Shown: positions 51,022-59,377, counted from the stretch's first letter. The stretch: DNA of 64,000 nucleotides from Halonatronomonas sp964558325 (GCA_964558325.1 CAZLCX010000011.1:4590-68589); one strand, 5' to 3'. Notes: a model not told the origin generated them from the sequence alone. Made by a program: numbers and translations.

Positions 51022-52350
51022 TTATCCTTTAATACATAAGATAGGCTTTAACCGGGCAACTGGATAGGCCAGATCACTAACCTGCAGTGAACTAATGACT
51101 TCAGTTATATCTTTATAGGCCAGCGGTGATTCATCAAGAATATTTTTGCCAGCTGAAACAACCTTAACATCCCCCAGGCTCCGCTGATGGTCCTGCCTGC
51201 TGATAGTTTTTTTGGCCTGGGTTCTACTCATCTTTCTCCCTGCTCCATGGGCCGTTGAATTCAGTGAGAGCCTGGTGTTTTCTGAATCAGTTGATTTCAC
51301 AACAAAGCTGCCGGTGCCCATCGAGCCTGGTATTAAAGCCTTACCCCCAGGCTCAAGCCTGGTTGCACCCTTCCTGTGAACTAAAAGATCCATTTCTTTA
51401 CCATTTATAGAATGCCTTTCTTCTCTGGCTATATTATGGGTATGATCATAGAATAGTTCAATCCTGCTTTCTGGATAGAGCTCATTAAATACCTTTCTGA
51501 TACTCTCAGTTAGAAATGTCCTGTTGGCATAAGCGAAGTTAGCTGCAGCTCCCATGGCCCCTAAATAATCTCTGCCCTCCTTGCTATCCCAGGGGAAAAA
51601 GGCCAAATTATTTGTTGGAAAACTCAGGCCATACTTGTCTTTAGTCTTTTTAGCTAAATCAATATAATCAGTGGCCACCTGATGACCGAATCCTCTGGAA
51701 CCGGTATGGACCATAACCATTAAATCCCCTGCTTCAAATCCATTACTCCCAGAAACACTGGCAACCTCCTGGAGTTCTACAAAGTGATTACCAGAACCAA
51801 GAGTATTTAACTGTTCAATTCCCCGGCTGATTGCCTCCCTGGAAACCTTAGCTGGATCAGCCTTTTTAAAATTACCATTGTCTTCACAGTTAAAGGCAGC
51901 TTCCCTGGAGACATAACCAGCCTTAACCAGTTTCTTAACTCCATCAGCCAGGATTTCCTTGAATTCCTGCTCACTAAAATTCAAATTAGAACCCTCGCCA
52001 ACCCCGGCTGGAATTGCCTGCTGCAATCTTCTCAGGAGGATATTTTTATCTTTAATATCATCAGCCTTTAAACCTGTTTTTAATAATCTAACACCGCAGT
52101 TGATGTCAAATCCTACTGCCCCTGGTGAAACTGGGCCATTCCTGGCAGCAGCCATAACACCACCTATCGGCAGTCCATAGCCCTGATGTAAATCTGGCAT
52201 ACCTGCAACAGCCACCACACCTGGCAATATCGCAGCATTCAAAAGTTGATTTAAAGCTGTCTGCTCAATTTTTTCATAAATTTCTCTTGCAGTAAATAAA
52301 TAAACCGGACAGTTCATCTTCTGTTCTGCTGGAAATTTATAAAAAGTCAT
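51022..52350 (-). CDS. rtcB: RNA 3'-phosphate/5'-OH ligase RtcB
   Basis: 442 residues. Metal and guanylylation motifs: AVAGMPDLHQGYGLPIGGVMA, GFDINCGVRLL (Cys and Asp metal ligands), GSGNHFVELQEV, MVMVHTGSRGFGHQV and STAHGAGRKMSRTQA (the GMP-accepting His). It joins RNA with 2',3'-cyclic phosphate or 3'-phosphate to 5'-OH ends in a GTP- and Mn-dependent way. No archease gene is next to it. It pairs with pcm here, suggesting a damage-repair unit. Confidence 0.93.
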   Translation of the reverse strand: MTFYKFPAEQKMNCPVYLFTAREIYEKIEQTALNQLLNAAILPGVVAVAGMPDLHQGYGLPIGGVMAAARNGPVSPGAVGFDINCGVRLLKTGLKADDIKDKNILLRRLQQAIPAGVGEGSNLNFSEQEFKEILADGVKKLVKAGYVSREAAFNCEDNGNFKKADPAKVSREAISRGIEQLNTLGSGNHFVELQEVASVSGSNGFEAGDLMVMVHTGSRGFGHQVATDYIDLAKKTKDKYGLSFPTNNLAFFPWDSKEGRDYLGAMGAAANFAYANRTFLTESIRKVFNELYPESRIELFYDHTHNIAREERHSINGKEMDLLVHRKGATRLEPGGKALIPGSMGTGSFVVKSTDSENTRLSLNSTAHGAGRKMSRTQAKKTISRQDHQRSLGDVKVVSAGKNILDESPLAYKDITEVISSLQVSDLAYPVARLKPILCIKG

Positions 52351-52519
52351 TAATTTTCACCTCCATTATTACCTCTTTACTCCATTATATCATTAATAGG
52401 CTGAATGTCTAATAGAATAAATCACTTACTATATCAACAATCCTGAGCTATCAAAAATTATTGTCAGAATATAAAGATCAGTCACTAAAGTCTTGCTATT
52501 GCAACTTTTAATTTTGCTG

Positions 52520-52547
52520 TTGACAGAAATTTTAACCATGTTATACT
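52520..52547 (+). promoter_or_regulatory. Strong promoter of the small-ORF unit
   Basis: TTGACA (52520-52525), a 16-bp spacer and TATACT (52542-52547). It is followed after about 30 bp by AAAAAAGGAGGGG and the first small ORF. Near-consensus, so high expression is expected unless repressed. Confidence 0.8.
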
Positions 52548-52578
52548 TGACCTAGCAAACAAAAAAGGAGGGGTTAAC

Positions 52579-52698
52579 ATGAAACTTACAGGACTCCAGG
52601 AATTCTTGAGAATCGAAGATATAAATCTAAAAAAGCATATCAAAGCAGAGCAGGATGCAAAACTTCGTAGAGAAAGTCAGTCAACATTTGGCCTCTAA
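52579..52698 (+). CDS. Small hypothetical peptide 1 (39 aa)
   Basis: ATG with AAGGAGGGG 5-6 nt upstream encodes 39 residues (MKLTGLQEFL, IEDINLKKHIK, AEQDAKLRRE, SQSTFGL). It is highly charged and helical in character, with no signal peptide or membrane segment. I do not recognise it. It is the first of three tiny ORFs with good ribosome sites between a strong promoter and a strong terminator. The ribosome sites support real translation; function is unknown. Confidence 0.6.
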   Translation: MKLTGLQEFLRIEDINLKKHIKAEQDAKLRRESQSTFGL

Positions 52699-52715
52699 AT
52701 AGGAGGGTAGATAAT

Positions 52716-52850
52716 ATGATTAATGAAAAGATCAAAAACATGGCATCAATTAATGATGCAGCCTTAACTAGAAGTGGTATCAATCGCTTTGACGAATATG
52801 ATTCCCGCTTAAAGGAGAATGCATATTCAGTTGAAGGCTTTTATAATTAA
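52716..52850 (+). CDS. Small hypothetical peptide 2 (44 aa)
   Basis: ATG with AGGAGGG 8-9 nt upstream, 17 bp after the stop of peptide 1. It encodes 44 residues (MINEKIKNMASINDAAL, TRSGINRFDEYDSRL, KENAYSVEGFYN). The C-terminal end is aromatic and free of charge after Glu40. No Cys, double-Gly leader or signal peptide. I do not recognise a family. Its position in the unit suggests co-expression with peptide 1. Confidence 0.6.
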   Translation: MINEKIKNMASINDAALTRSGINRFDEYDSRLKENAYSVEGFYN

Positions 52851-52895
52851 GTCAATAACAAAAAACTAAAATAATCAATACAGGAGGAATCAGAA

Positions 52896-52931
52896 GTGCG
52901 AGTAGCTGAGCAGAGTAATTCTGATAATTAG
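52896..52931 (+). CDS. Putative micro-ORF (11 aa) before the terminator
   Basis: GTG with AGGAGG 8 nt upstream encodes VRVAEQSNSDN and stops at a TAG whose last base directly adjoins the terminator stem. It may be a mature-size signalling peptide, a leader that senses translation, or chance. The strong ribosome site is the only support. Confidence 0.35.
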   Translation: MRVAEQSNSDN

Positions 52932-52932
52932 G

Positions 52933-52979
52933 CCCCTTTACCGGTTAAGATAACCGTTAAAGGGGTTTCTTGTTGTTTT
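52933..52979 (+). terminator. Terminator of the small-ORF unit
   Basis: CCCCTTTA-c-CGGTTA (52933-52947) pairs with TAACCG-t-TAAAGGGG (52951-52965) with a single mismatch and 3-nt loop, followed by TTTCTTGTTGTTTT. It isolates the small-ORF transcript from the ABC exporter gene. Confidence 0.92.
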
Positions 52980-52996
52980 ACAGGCAATATATAAGT

Positions 52997-53025
52997 TTGT
53001 TATCAAAATACAACCATGATATAAT
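52997..53025 (+). promoter_or_regulatory. Promoter of the ABC exporter gene
   Basis: TTGTTA (52997-53002), a 17-bp spacer and TATAAT (53020-53025), 28 bp before the start codon, with AGGGGGG as ribosome site. Confidence 0.75.
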
Positions 53026-53053
53026 TATCTGACAGTATTAGGGGGGAAAACAA

Positions 53054-54838
53054 ATGTCAAATAAAGAAAATCAAGAAAAAGAATATAGTTATACCTATAG
53101 TGAGTTATTAAAGAAATTTTATGCCCACTACTTATCTCGTTATAAGAAGGAGTTTTTTGGGGTTCAGTTCCTGCACATCGTTGGGGCTATCCTGGTCTTA
53201 ATACCCCCTCTTATTATGAGAGAAATTATTGATAATGCAATCCCTAACGGCAATGTCAGTGGAATTTTTGGTTTAGTAGGAATTGCCCTGGCAATATTTG
53301 TAGCCGATGCTATTGTCAAAAATATTACTATTTTCCACGGCCATCGAATTGCCCAGGAGATAGTCAGAGATATGCGAGACGACCTCTATCAGCAATATCA
53401 GAGACTATCAATGAAATTCCATGACAATAAAAAAACCGGTGAATTAATGTCCAGAATCGTTGATGACTTAAATAAACTCCAGGAATTTATTCACCATGGT
53501 CCTGAGGCCATGATTGGTTCGGTTGTATTACTTGGGGGTACAGTGATCATTATGTTAACCCTGGATATCAGATTAACTCTGGTCACCTTAACCTTTGTTC
53601 CTTTCTTATTAATATTTGCTAAAAAATTAATCGATAAGATGCATAAGGCCTTCAGAAAGACCAGAGAGGCCAAGGCCGATTTGAATGATCGTCTCGAGGA
53701 TAACCTGGCCGGGATTAAAGTAATCAAAGCCTTTGCCAGTGAGGACAGCGAGCTTGAACGATTCAGATTGAAAACCCAGCAGCATACTGATTATAGATTA
53801 ACAGCCATCCGTTATATCAGTATTTTATTTCCAGGTTCCCGACTATTTAATGCCATGGGCGTCCTGGCAGTCTTAAGTTATGGTGGTTATCTCTCTGCCA
53901 CTGGAGCAATGACAGTCGGTACAATCGTTGCCTTTTATGGTTATCTCCAGCAGTTTAGAGAACCATTGCTCCGACTGGTTACAATGTCTGAGGGCTTAAG
54001 TGATTTCTTTGCCAATACAGAGAGATATTTTGACCATAGCGACCTAACTCCTGATATCACAAAATATATCGGCGGCAAGCCAGGCAAAGAGTTTATAGAG
54101 GGTAAAGTAGAATTTAAAAATGTTAATTTTTCATATAATAATGATGAAGAAGTATTAAATAATATCAGCCTAAAATCTGAGCCCAGGGAAACAGTAGCTC
54201 TAGTCGGCCCGAGTGGAGCCGGCAAGACCAGTATAGTCCGCTTAATTCCAAGACTTTATGAAGTTGAAAGTGGCCAGGTATTAATTGATGGCAGGGATGT
54301 CCGGAACTATTCTGTCCGGGAACTGAGAAATTCAATAGCAATGGTCATGCAGGACGATTACCTATTCTCTGATACTGTCAGACAGAATATTTCCTATGGT
54401 AAACCAGGAGCTTCTGAGGAAGAAATTATTGAGGCCGCCAGAGCTGCCAATGCCCACGATTTCATAACTGAGTTTAAACATGGCTATGAACAGCAGGTCG
54501 GTCAGCGTGGTTTAATGCTTTCTGGCGGACAGCGCCAGAGAGTCGCTCTGGCCAGGGCTTTCCTCAAAGACCCAGGGATATTAATCCTGGATGAAGCGAC
54601 TTCAGCTGTCGACCTTGAAACTGAAAAATTAATCCAGGATGCAGTCGAACGCTTAACCTCTAGCAGAACAACCTTTGTAATTGCTCACAGGTTATCGACT
54701 ATAGTCAATGCAGATAAGATTATCTTTATTGAAAAGGGTCAGGTCAGAGAACAGGGTAATCACAATGAACTTATGGAACTTGATGGAGAGTATGCCAGAT
54801 ACTATAAGATGCAGTTCGATAGCCCGGCAGCAAGTTAA
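53054..54838 (+). CDS. ABC exporter (fused permease and ATPase, MsbA/BmrA type)
   Basis: 594 residues: a six-helix type IV exporter domain (residues ~30-320), then a nucleotide-binding domain with VALVGPSGAGKTSIVRLIPRLY (Walker A), VMQDDYLFSDTVRQNI (Q loop), MLSGGQRQRVALARAFLKDP (signature), ILILDEATSAVD (Walker B) and VIAHRLSTI (switch His). No N-terminal C39 peptidase domain. It works as a homodimer, or as a half with an unseen partner, to export drugs, lipids or peptides. It lies just after the small-ORF unit but has its own promoter. Confidence 0.92.
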   Translation: MSNKENQEKEYSYTYSELLKKFYAHYLSRYKKEFFGVQFLHIVGAILVLIPPLIMREIIDNAIPNGNVSGIFGLVGIALAIFVADAIVKNITIFHGHRIAQEIVRDMRDDLYQQYQRLSMKFHDNKKTGELMSRIVDDLNKLQEFIHHGPEAMIGSVVLLGGTVIIMLTLDIRLTLVTLTFVPFLLIFAKKLIDKMHKAFRKTREAKADLNDRLEDNLAGIKVIKAFASEDSELERFRLKTQQHTDYRLTAIRYISILFPGSRLFNAMGVLAVLSYGGYLSATGAMTVGTIVAFYGYLQQFREPLLRLVTMSEGLSDFFANTERYFDHSDLTPDITKYIGGKPGKEFIEGKVEFKNVNFSYNNDEEVLNNISLKSEPRETVALVGPSGAGKTSIVRLIPRLYEVESGQVLIDGRDVRNYSVRELRNSIAMVMQDDYLFSDTVRQNISYGKPGASEEEIIEAARAANAHDFITEFKHGYEQQVGQRGLMLSGGQRQRVALARAFLKDPGILILDEATSAVDLETEKLIQDAVERLTSSRTTFVIAHRLSTIVNADKIIFIEKGQVREQGNHNELMELDGEYARYYKMQFDSPAAS

Positions 54839-54860
54839 AGAAAACCTAATAGTTAATATA

Positions 54861-54894
54861 AAAAATCCCAGGCAATTTTCTGCCTGGGATAATT
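54861..54894. terminator. Terminator between ABC exporter and encapsulin
   Basis: ATCCCAGGCA (54865-54874) pairs perfectly with TGCCTGGGAT (54881-54890) over a 6-nt loop. T-rich sequence flanks it on both strands (AATTTTATTT on the plus strand, TTTTTATATT on the minus), so it serves the convergent exporter and encapsulin units. Confidence 0.85.
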
Positions 54895-54953
54895 TTATTT
54901 AATATATTTAAATTTTTATATTTTAAGTTTTATTCTGTAAACTTCATATTCTT

Positions 54954-55751
54954 TTATTCAAATGTAATAGCTGCTTCTGGTCCATTAACTTTAAAGGTGA
55001 ATGTTTCAAATAGGAATAGGTCAACTGAATCTGCATCATAATCTTTAAATCCTAAGGAAACATCCTGACCGACGAATAGCTCAAAATCATCACCAGCTGC
55101 CAGCATCACACTATTATCCCCTAATTCAGGTACATAAATGATCTCTGAACCAACCAGGTCTTCTATCTTCTTAAAGAATGGATAACCTGATGTCTCTAAT
55201 TTATTTAAAAGATTATAATGCTTAGGTCCCATAATAATTTTATAAGAATCTTCAATTCCTGCCTCTAATAACTTTTCTCTGGCAGTAAAAATTGCCGAGA
55301 AGAAAGATGAACGATCTTCTTCAATCTTAATTGGATCATATTCTTCTTTAGATAAAGGAATAATCCCCTCGATACCAGCTTCTGGCATACCAAAAAAGAT
55401 AGCTTTATTTTCTATTTCAGCCATTTTTTTAGCAGCTTCCCTTACAGGATCAGAATCTGCATCCTCTGCCCCTCTGACAAAGGCATCTATTTCAGTCCTA
55501 TCAATTTTAACTGGTAATTCAACTTCAATTAAATTTAATGTTTCTCTGCTTCTAAACTCAGCACCTTCAGCTGAAATCTTATTCATTCTACCGGTGTTAA
55601 TTGAGGAAACATCAAGGCCAAGTGGCCCTTCAAATTCAACAACTTTTCTGGCTCCCAGACGAAGTTCTAAAATATCTTTAGCCTCTTCATCAAGAAATTC
55701 CCAGGCTTCGTCTGGAATAGGAGCAAGCGAACGATTTAGAATGTCAACCAT
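54954..55751 (-). CDS. enc: Encapsulin shell protein (family 1)
   Basis: 265 residues with an HK97 phage-capsid fold: LNRSLAPIPDEAWEFLDEEAK and ARKVVEFEGPLGLDVSSINTGR at the N terminus, IEVELPVKIDRTEIDAFVRGAEDADSDPVREAAKKMA in the spine (read in parts), YKIIMGPKHYNLL and a hydrophobic cargo-binding C-terminal region. It assembles into a protein nanocompartment. The cargo gene ends right at its start, so the two form an operon with an iron-storage role. Confidence 0.95.
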   Translation of the reverse strand: MVDILNRSLAPIPDEAWEFLDEEAKDILELRLGARKVVEFEGPLGLDVSSINTGRMNKISAEGAEFRSRETLNLIEVELPVKIDRTEIDAFVRGAEDADSDPVREAAKKMAEIENKAIFFGMPEAGIEGIIPLSKEEYDPIKIEEDRSSFFSAIFTAREKLLEAGIEDSYKIIMGPKHYNLLNKLETSGYPFFKKIEDLVGSEIIYVPELGDNSVMLAAGDDFELFVGQDVSLGFKDYDADSVDLFLFETFTFKVNGPEAAITFE

Positions 55752-56117
55752 TTATTTTCCCTCCTTTAAACTGCCTATACCTAATGAACCGTCTGAACTT
55801 GAATCATTATCAGCATCGCCTTCCTCTTCATCACCATGTTCAGTTATATCTCCATCTCTAAATAAAAACTCTCTTAAATATTCATCCCAAACCTCATTAT
55901 TTCTTCTTAACCATTCTAACCCCATGCAGGCATGTTCAATCTCTTCATCTCTATTATGGGATACAATTTTTCGCACCTCTTCATCTTCAGTTGCTGCTGC
56001 TCTCTGGTTATACCAGTCAACAGCCTCCAATTCTTCAATCACACTCTTAATAATTCGATGATATTCAATAGCTTCCTGTGGTAAATCTTCATATCTTTCA
56101 TGGTACTCTCCGCTCAT
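55752..56117 (-). CDS. Encapsulated ferritin-like cargo protein (EncFtn)
   Basis: 121 residues. The helical part (residues ~1-95) carries the EncFtn ligands: AVDWYNQRAAATEDEEVR and HNRDEEIEHACMGLEWLRR (ExxH). Like other EncFtn proteins it has only two main helices and must dimerise to make the diiron ferroxidase site. After an acidic linker (DEEEGDADNDSSS) it ends in DGSLGIGSLKEGK, the encapsulin targeting peptide. It oxidises Fe2+ for storage inside the shell. Confidence 0.94.
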   Translation of the reverse strand: MSGEYHERYEDLPQEAIEYHRIIKSVIEELEAVDWYNQRAAATEDEEVRKIVSHNRDEEIEHACMGLEWLRRNNEVWDEYLREFLFRDGDITEHGDEEEGDADNDSSSDGSLGIGSLKEGK

Positions 56118-56167
56118 GAATTTCCCTCCTTATATTTGTGCAGTTTTTCTTAACACTACTACTATAT

Positions 56168-56209
56168 ATTTTATTGTTTAAAGATAAATATGTCAAGTTA
56201 ACACTTAAC
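56168..56209 (-). promoter_or_regulatory. Promoter of the encapsulin operon with adjacent inverted repeat
   Basis: On the minus strand TTGACA (56196-56191), 17 bp, TAAAAT (56173-56168): a strong SigA promoter. Directly upstream of the -35 lies a perfect inverted repeat, GTTAA-GTG-TTAAC (56197-56209), and a related AGTGTTAAG occurs downstream of the -10. This may be a site for an iron or redox regulator; it does not match the classical Fur or PerR consensus well. Confidence 0.7.
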
Positions 56210-56316
56210 ATTATTAATTTATAAATTAGTTTTTTCAACTAATATAACCAGCATCCTAGCTCTACTCCCAACTAACTTTTCTGCTCTCCCAACAACATTA
56301 TCAATTCCATTACTTC

Positions 56317-56418
56317 TTAATTTTCTCCAGTATCTCCGTATTTACCTAAATAAATATAATCAATCCTATACTTATCAGCAATTTCTAAAATTGTTTCAGC
56401 GGTTAATGGTGAGCTCCA
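56317..56418 (-). pseudogene. Possible remnant of a protein C terminus (33 codons)
   Basis: The frame reads PLTAETILEIADKYRIDYIYLG and then KYGDTGEN-stop, with an in-frame TGA just before and no start codon. The phrase ADKYRIDYIYLG resembles C-terminal segments of large YfhO/DUF2298-type membrane proteins, but the identity is a guess. Most likely a fragment left by deletion. Confidence 0.3.
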
Positions 56419-56441
56419 TCACCTATTATATTTTCAAGAAC

Positions 56442-57872
56442 TTATTTACTGTAATGAATAGCCCCGCCCTCAGTATCTAAGGCGGCCTCATGGATAACCT
56501 CTGCTGTTGTCGGATGGGCATGAATTGTCTCTGCTATTTCATGGGCTGTTAAATTTCTATTAACTGCCAGGGTCAAAGAAGCTATTAGGTCAGTTGCATG
56601 CAGGCCAATAATACCTGCTCCAATAACCTGGCCTGTCTTTTCTTCTTTGATAATCTTCACAAAACCTCGCCGTTCTCCCATAGCCATCACTTTTCCATTG
56701 GCGCTAAATGGAAAGCGCCCGACTACATAATCAATACCAGCTTCTTTAGCATCTTTTTCACTCATACCGACTGTTGCCACCTCTGGATCAGTAAAGATTG
56801 CACTTGGCACAGCTTTATAATCCATCCGATGCTCGCTCCCAGTAATATTATCAGCGGCAACTATCCCCTGATGGGAGGCGACATGGGCCAGCATTACCTT
56901 ATCCGTTACATCACCAATGGCATAGATCCCATCAACAGAAGTTTTCATCTGGTCATCTACCTTAATGCCACCTCGCCGCTCATTTAATTCAAGCCCTAAA
57001 GCCTCTAAATCAATCCCTGGAAGATTAGGTAACCTGCCAACAGCAATGAGAACCTTATCTGTTATTACATATTTTTCCTGTCCCTCTTCTTCAAAGGCAA
57101 CCAGCATATTATTATTTCTGCCTTCAGTTTCTGCAATTTTTTTAGCCTGACTTGAAGTATGTATATTTATCTTCTTATTTCTGGCTAACTTTGCCAGCTC
57201 ATCTGTTATATCATTATCGGCATCAGGAACTATTGAATCCTGAAATTCAATTACTGTTACCTCAACACCCATATTAGCATATAGAAATGCAAACTCCATG
57301 CCAATAACTCCACCACCAATCACCACCATTTTTTCAGGCAGTTCTTCTAAATCCAGGGCATCTCTACTGGTTATTACACCTGGTAACTCAGTTCCTGAAA
57401 TTGGTAAGTTTGCTGTTTTTGACCCTGTGGCTATAATAATATTTTCAGACTGAAGAATTTTTTCCTGGTCTTCAGCCAATTTTACCTGAACCTGACCTGG
57501 TTTATTAAGAAAACCCATTCCATTATAAATATCTATTTCTTCATTTTCCAAGAGAACTTCAATCCCTTTAACCAGTCTCCTGACAATTCTATCTTTTCTC
57601 TTAATTACTGAAGGCAGGTCAATAGATACCTGGCCCTCTATATTAATTCCAAATTTGCTGGCATCCTGCACCTTATGAAAGAGCTCGGCTGAATGAATCA
57701 TAGCCTTAGTAGGAATACAGCCCCAATTTAAACAGACTCCACCTATAGCTTCTTTTTCTACTAAAGCGACCTTTGCACCTTTCCTCGCTGCTCTAATTGC
57801 AGCAACGTAACCTCCTGGTCCACCTCCTATTACAACTAAATCATAATCCAGACTAGTTCTCGAATTATCCAT
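56442..57872 (-). CDS. lpdA: Dihydrolipoyl dehydrogenase
   Basis: 476 residues. DLVVIGGGPGGYVAAIRAARKG (FAD), the redox-active GGVCLNWGCIPTKAMIHSA, MVVIGGGVIGMEFAFLYANMG (NAD), YAIGDVTDKVMLAHVASHQG and the catalytic HAHPTTAEVIHEAA are complete. It reoxidises dihydrolipoyl groups of 2-oxoacid dehydrogenase or glycine cleavage complexes. None of those partners is nearby, so which complex it serves is unknown. GAGGGG precedes the ATG. Confidence 0.95.
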   Translation of the reverse strand: MDNSRTSLDYDLVVIGGGPGGYVAAIRAARKGAKVALVEKEAIGGVCLNWGCIPTKAMIHSAELFHKVQDASKFGINIEGQVSIDLPSVIKRKDRIVRRLVKGIEVLLENEEIDIYNGMGFLNKPGQVQVKLAEDQEKILQSENIIIATGSKTANLPISGTELPGVITSRDALDLEELPEKMVVIGGGVIGMEFAFLYANMGVEVTVIEFQDSIVPDADNDITDELAKLARNKKINIHTSSQAKKIAETEGRNNNMLVAFEEEGQEKYVITDKVLIAVGRLPNLPGIDLEALGLELNERRGGIKVDDQMKTSVDGIYAIGDVTDKVMLAHVASHQGIVAADNITGSEHRMDYKAVPSAIFTDPEVATVGMSEKDAKEAGIDYVVGRFPFSANGKVMAMGERRGFVKIIKEEKTGQVIGAGIIGLHATDLIASLTLAVNRNLTAHEIAETIHAHPTTAEVIHEAALDTEGGAIHYSK

Positions 57873-57918
57873 CTAATCCCCTCCTAAATTCTTAAATAAT
57901 CCTAAAAAACAAACAAAG

Positions 57919-57937
57919 AGCCCGGTCAGACCGGGCT
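57919..57937 (-). terminator. Terminator after the ECF S-component gene
   Basis: AGCCCGGT (57919-57926) pairs perfectly with ACCGGGCT (57930-57937) over a 3-nt loop. On the minus strand it is followed by CTTTGTTTGTTTTTT. It ends the glgA-to-ECF unit before lpdA. Confidence 0.85.
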
Positions 57938-57943
57938 AATTAA

Positions 57944-58465
57944 TTAATTGCTCCGACGATATTTTAATACGCCCTTGCCTACCAGGCTAACTAAAATAGC
58001 TGCCAGAATAACTTCAGGCAGGCCATGAAGCCAGGCGGCTCCAATGGCTGCTGATAAGGGTAAGAAATTTCTGAGAACAGCCAGCCCTAACACCAGAATG
58101 GTATTAACCAGAGTTCCAACAATACCTGCCATTACCAGAGCCAGACTTTCATTTGTATTAGCCAGTGGCCTATAGGTAAAATATGCAAATATACCAATAA
58201 AAATCCTCGGCACTATAGCTATTAAGGGGTCGGTAAACATCGGTGCCCCTGGTTGTAAAAAACTAAAGACACCAAAGATTAAACCTATCAGGGCGCCAAC
58301 TATTGGCCCTTCAAGAACTGCCCCTAAGATTGCCGGTATATGCATAATAGTCGCATTACCTGCCGGGGTTGGTACTGGGATAAAGCCAAGTCGAGTAACT
58401 CCTAAGACAATTGAAATTGCTCCTAACATTCCTGCTACCACTATTTCCTTTGTTGATATTTGCAA
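57944..58465 (-). CDS. ECF transporter S-component, substrate unknown
   Basis: 173 residues with about six hydrophobic helices and the phrases GFIPVPTPAGNATIMHIPAILGAVLEGPIVGALIGLIFG (read in parts) and PRIFIGIFAY of the ECF-type vitamin uptake S-components. It should bind a vitamin or precursor and use a shared EcfAAT module encoded elsewhere. I start at TTG 58465, 7 nt after AGGAGG; longer frames start upstream of that ribosome site. A PfkB-type kinase gene precedes it, so the substrate might be phosphorylated on entry (inference). Confidence 0.82.
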   Translation of the reverse strand: MQISTKEIVVAGMLGAISIVLGVTRLGFIPVPTPAGNATIMHIPAILGAVLEGPIVGALIGLIFGVFSFLQPGAPMFTDPLIAIVPRIFIGIFAYFTYRPLANTNESLALVMAGIVGTLVNTILVLGLAVLRNFLPLSAAIGAAWLHGLPEVILAAILVSLVGKGVLKYRRSN

Positions 58466-58552
58466 GTTATTTCCTCCTATCATCCCGGTCCTAAAAAAGA
58501 ATCCAGGTGATTTTAGATTTTTTGCATATATATTATACAACAAATATTTAAA

Positions 58553-59377
58553 TCAGACAAGTCTGAGATTACTAGCCCCTTCATACTGGCAGGCCTTACC
58601 GGCTTTCTCTGAGGCCCTTTCCAGTAAATCTTTAATTTTATTTCCACTGAAATTTTTATAATACTCAGCTAATAAAATTCCAATAAAAATATCACCTGCT
58701 CCAAGATCATCATAAATATTACCTTTAAAATATGATTTGATTTCAAGCTTATTTGTTAAGCCCTCATGAATGCATCTTACTCCCTCTTCCCCATTTAATA
58801 AAATCAAAGCTTCCTCTGGAAAAGTTTTTAAAGCGTCAAGCCAGTGATAATTCCTGGCTAAATCTCCTGAAATAAAAAACCAGCTAGTTCCAGGAATCAA
58901 ATCAATTAATTCTTCTTTTTTAAAAACAAATGAAGAGTCAAAGGAAAATTTTTGTGATTGGTTTTTAAGATATTTTATTTCATCTATTCCCAGGCTATAA
59001 GGGGTTGCATGGACTAAATCATAATATTCAAGATTAATATTTCTTAGATAATCTAAAGTTATTCCCTGGTCAACTCCTTTATCAACTTCAACTAATTCTG
59101 TTGTAAGATCAGTTCTTCTCCAGACGGCTCTGGCTGTTTCCCCAGGTAATTTTATTATTTTATCCAGATTAAGATTAGTATCATTAAGCCTGGAAATTAA
59201 TTGTCTGCCTGGTTGGTCCTTTCCGATAATCCCTAAAAGGTCTACCCTGGATTCAGGATTATTTCTACTAATCGTTAACCCAACATTTGTTGCACTACCA
59301 CCAACATACTCTTTACCGCTCTCAAGATAATGATCAATTACAATATCACCGATTGCGAGAACCTTAAATTTATTCAT
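58553..59377 (-). CDS. PfkB-family carbohydrate/nucleoside kinase
   Basis: 274 residues. KVLAIGDIVIDHYLESGKEYVGGSATNVGLTISR (read in parts: GDIVIDHYL, GGSATNVG) is the N-terminal PfkB signature, and NIYDDLGAGDIFIGILLAEYY holds the catalytic DxxGAGD. The family phosphorylates sugars, nucleosides or vitamins. The substrate cannot be told from sequence by eye. It overlaps the hydrolase gene by 4 bp. Confidence 0.85.
   Translation of the reverse strand: MNKFKVLAIGDIVIDHYLESGKEYVGGSATNVGLTISRNNPESRVDLLGIIGKDQPGRQLISRLNDTNLNLDKIIKLPGETARAVWRRTDLTTELVEVDKGVDQGITLDYLRNINLEYYDLVHATPYSLGIDEIKYLKNQSQKFSFDSSFVFKKEELIDLIPGTSWFFISGDLARNYHWLDALKTFPEEALILLNGEEGVRCIHEGLTNKLEIKSYFKGNIYDDLGAGDIFIGILLAEYYKNFSGNKIKDLLERASEKAGKACQYEGASNLRLV

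Larger units (their letters stand above)
56118..56441 (-). other. Intergenic region: encapsulin promoter and a decayed coding remnant
   Basis: 324 bp between the encapsulin cargo gene and lpdA, both on the minus strand. The proximal part holds the cargo promoter (56168-56209). The distal part (56317-56418) is a short open frame without a start that reads like a protein C terminus. I see no further gene or obvious lpdA terminator. Confidence 0.6.
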
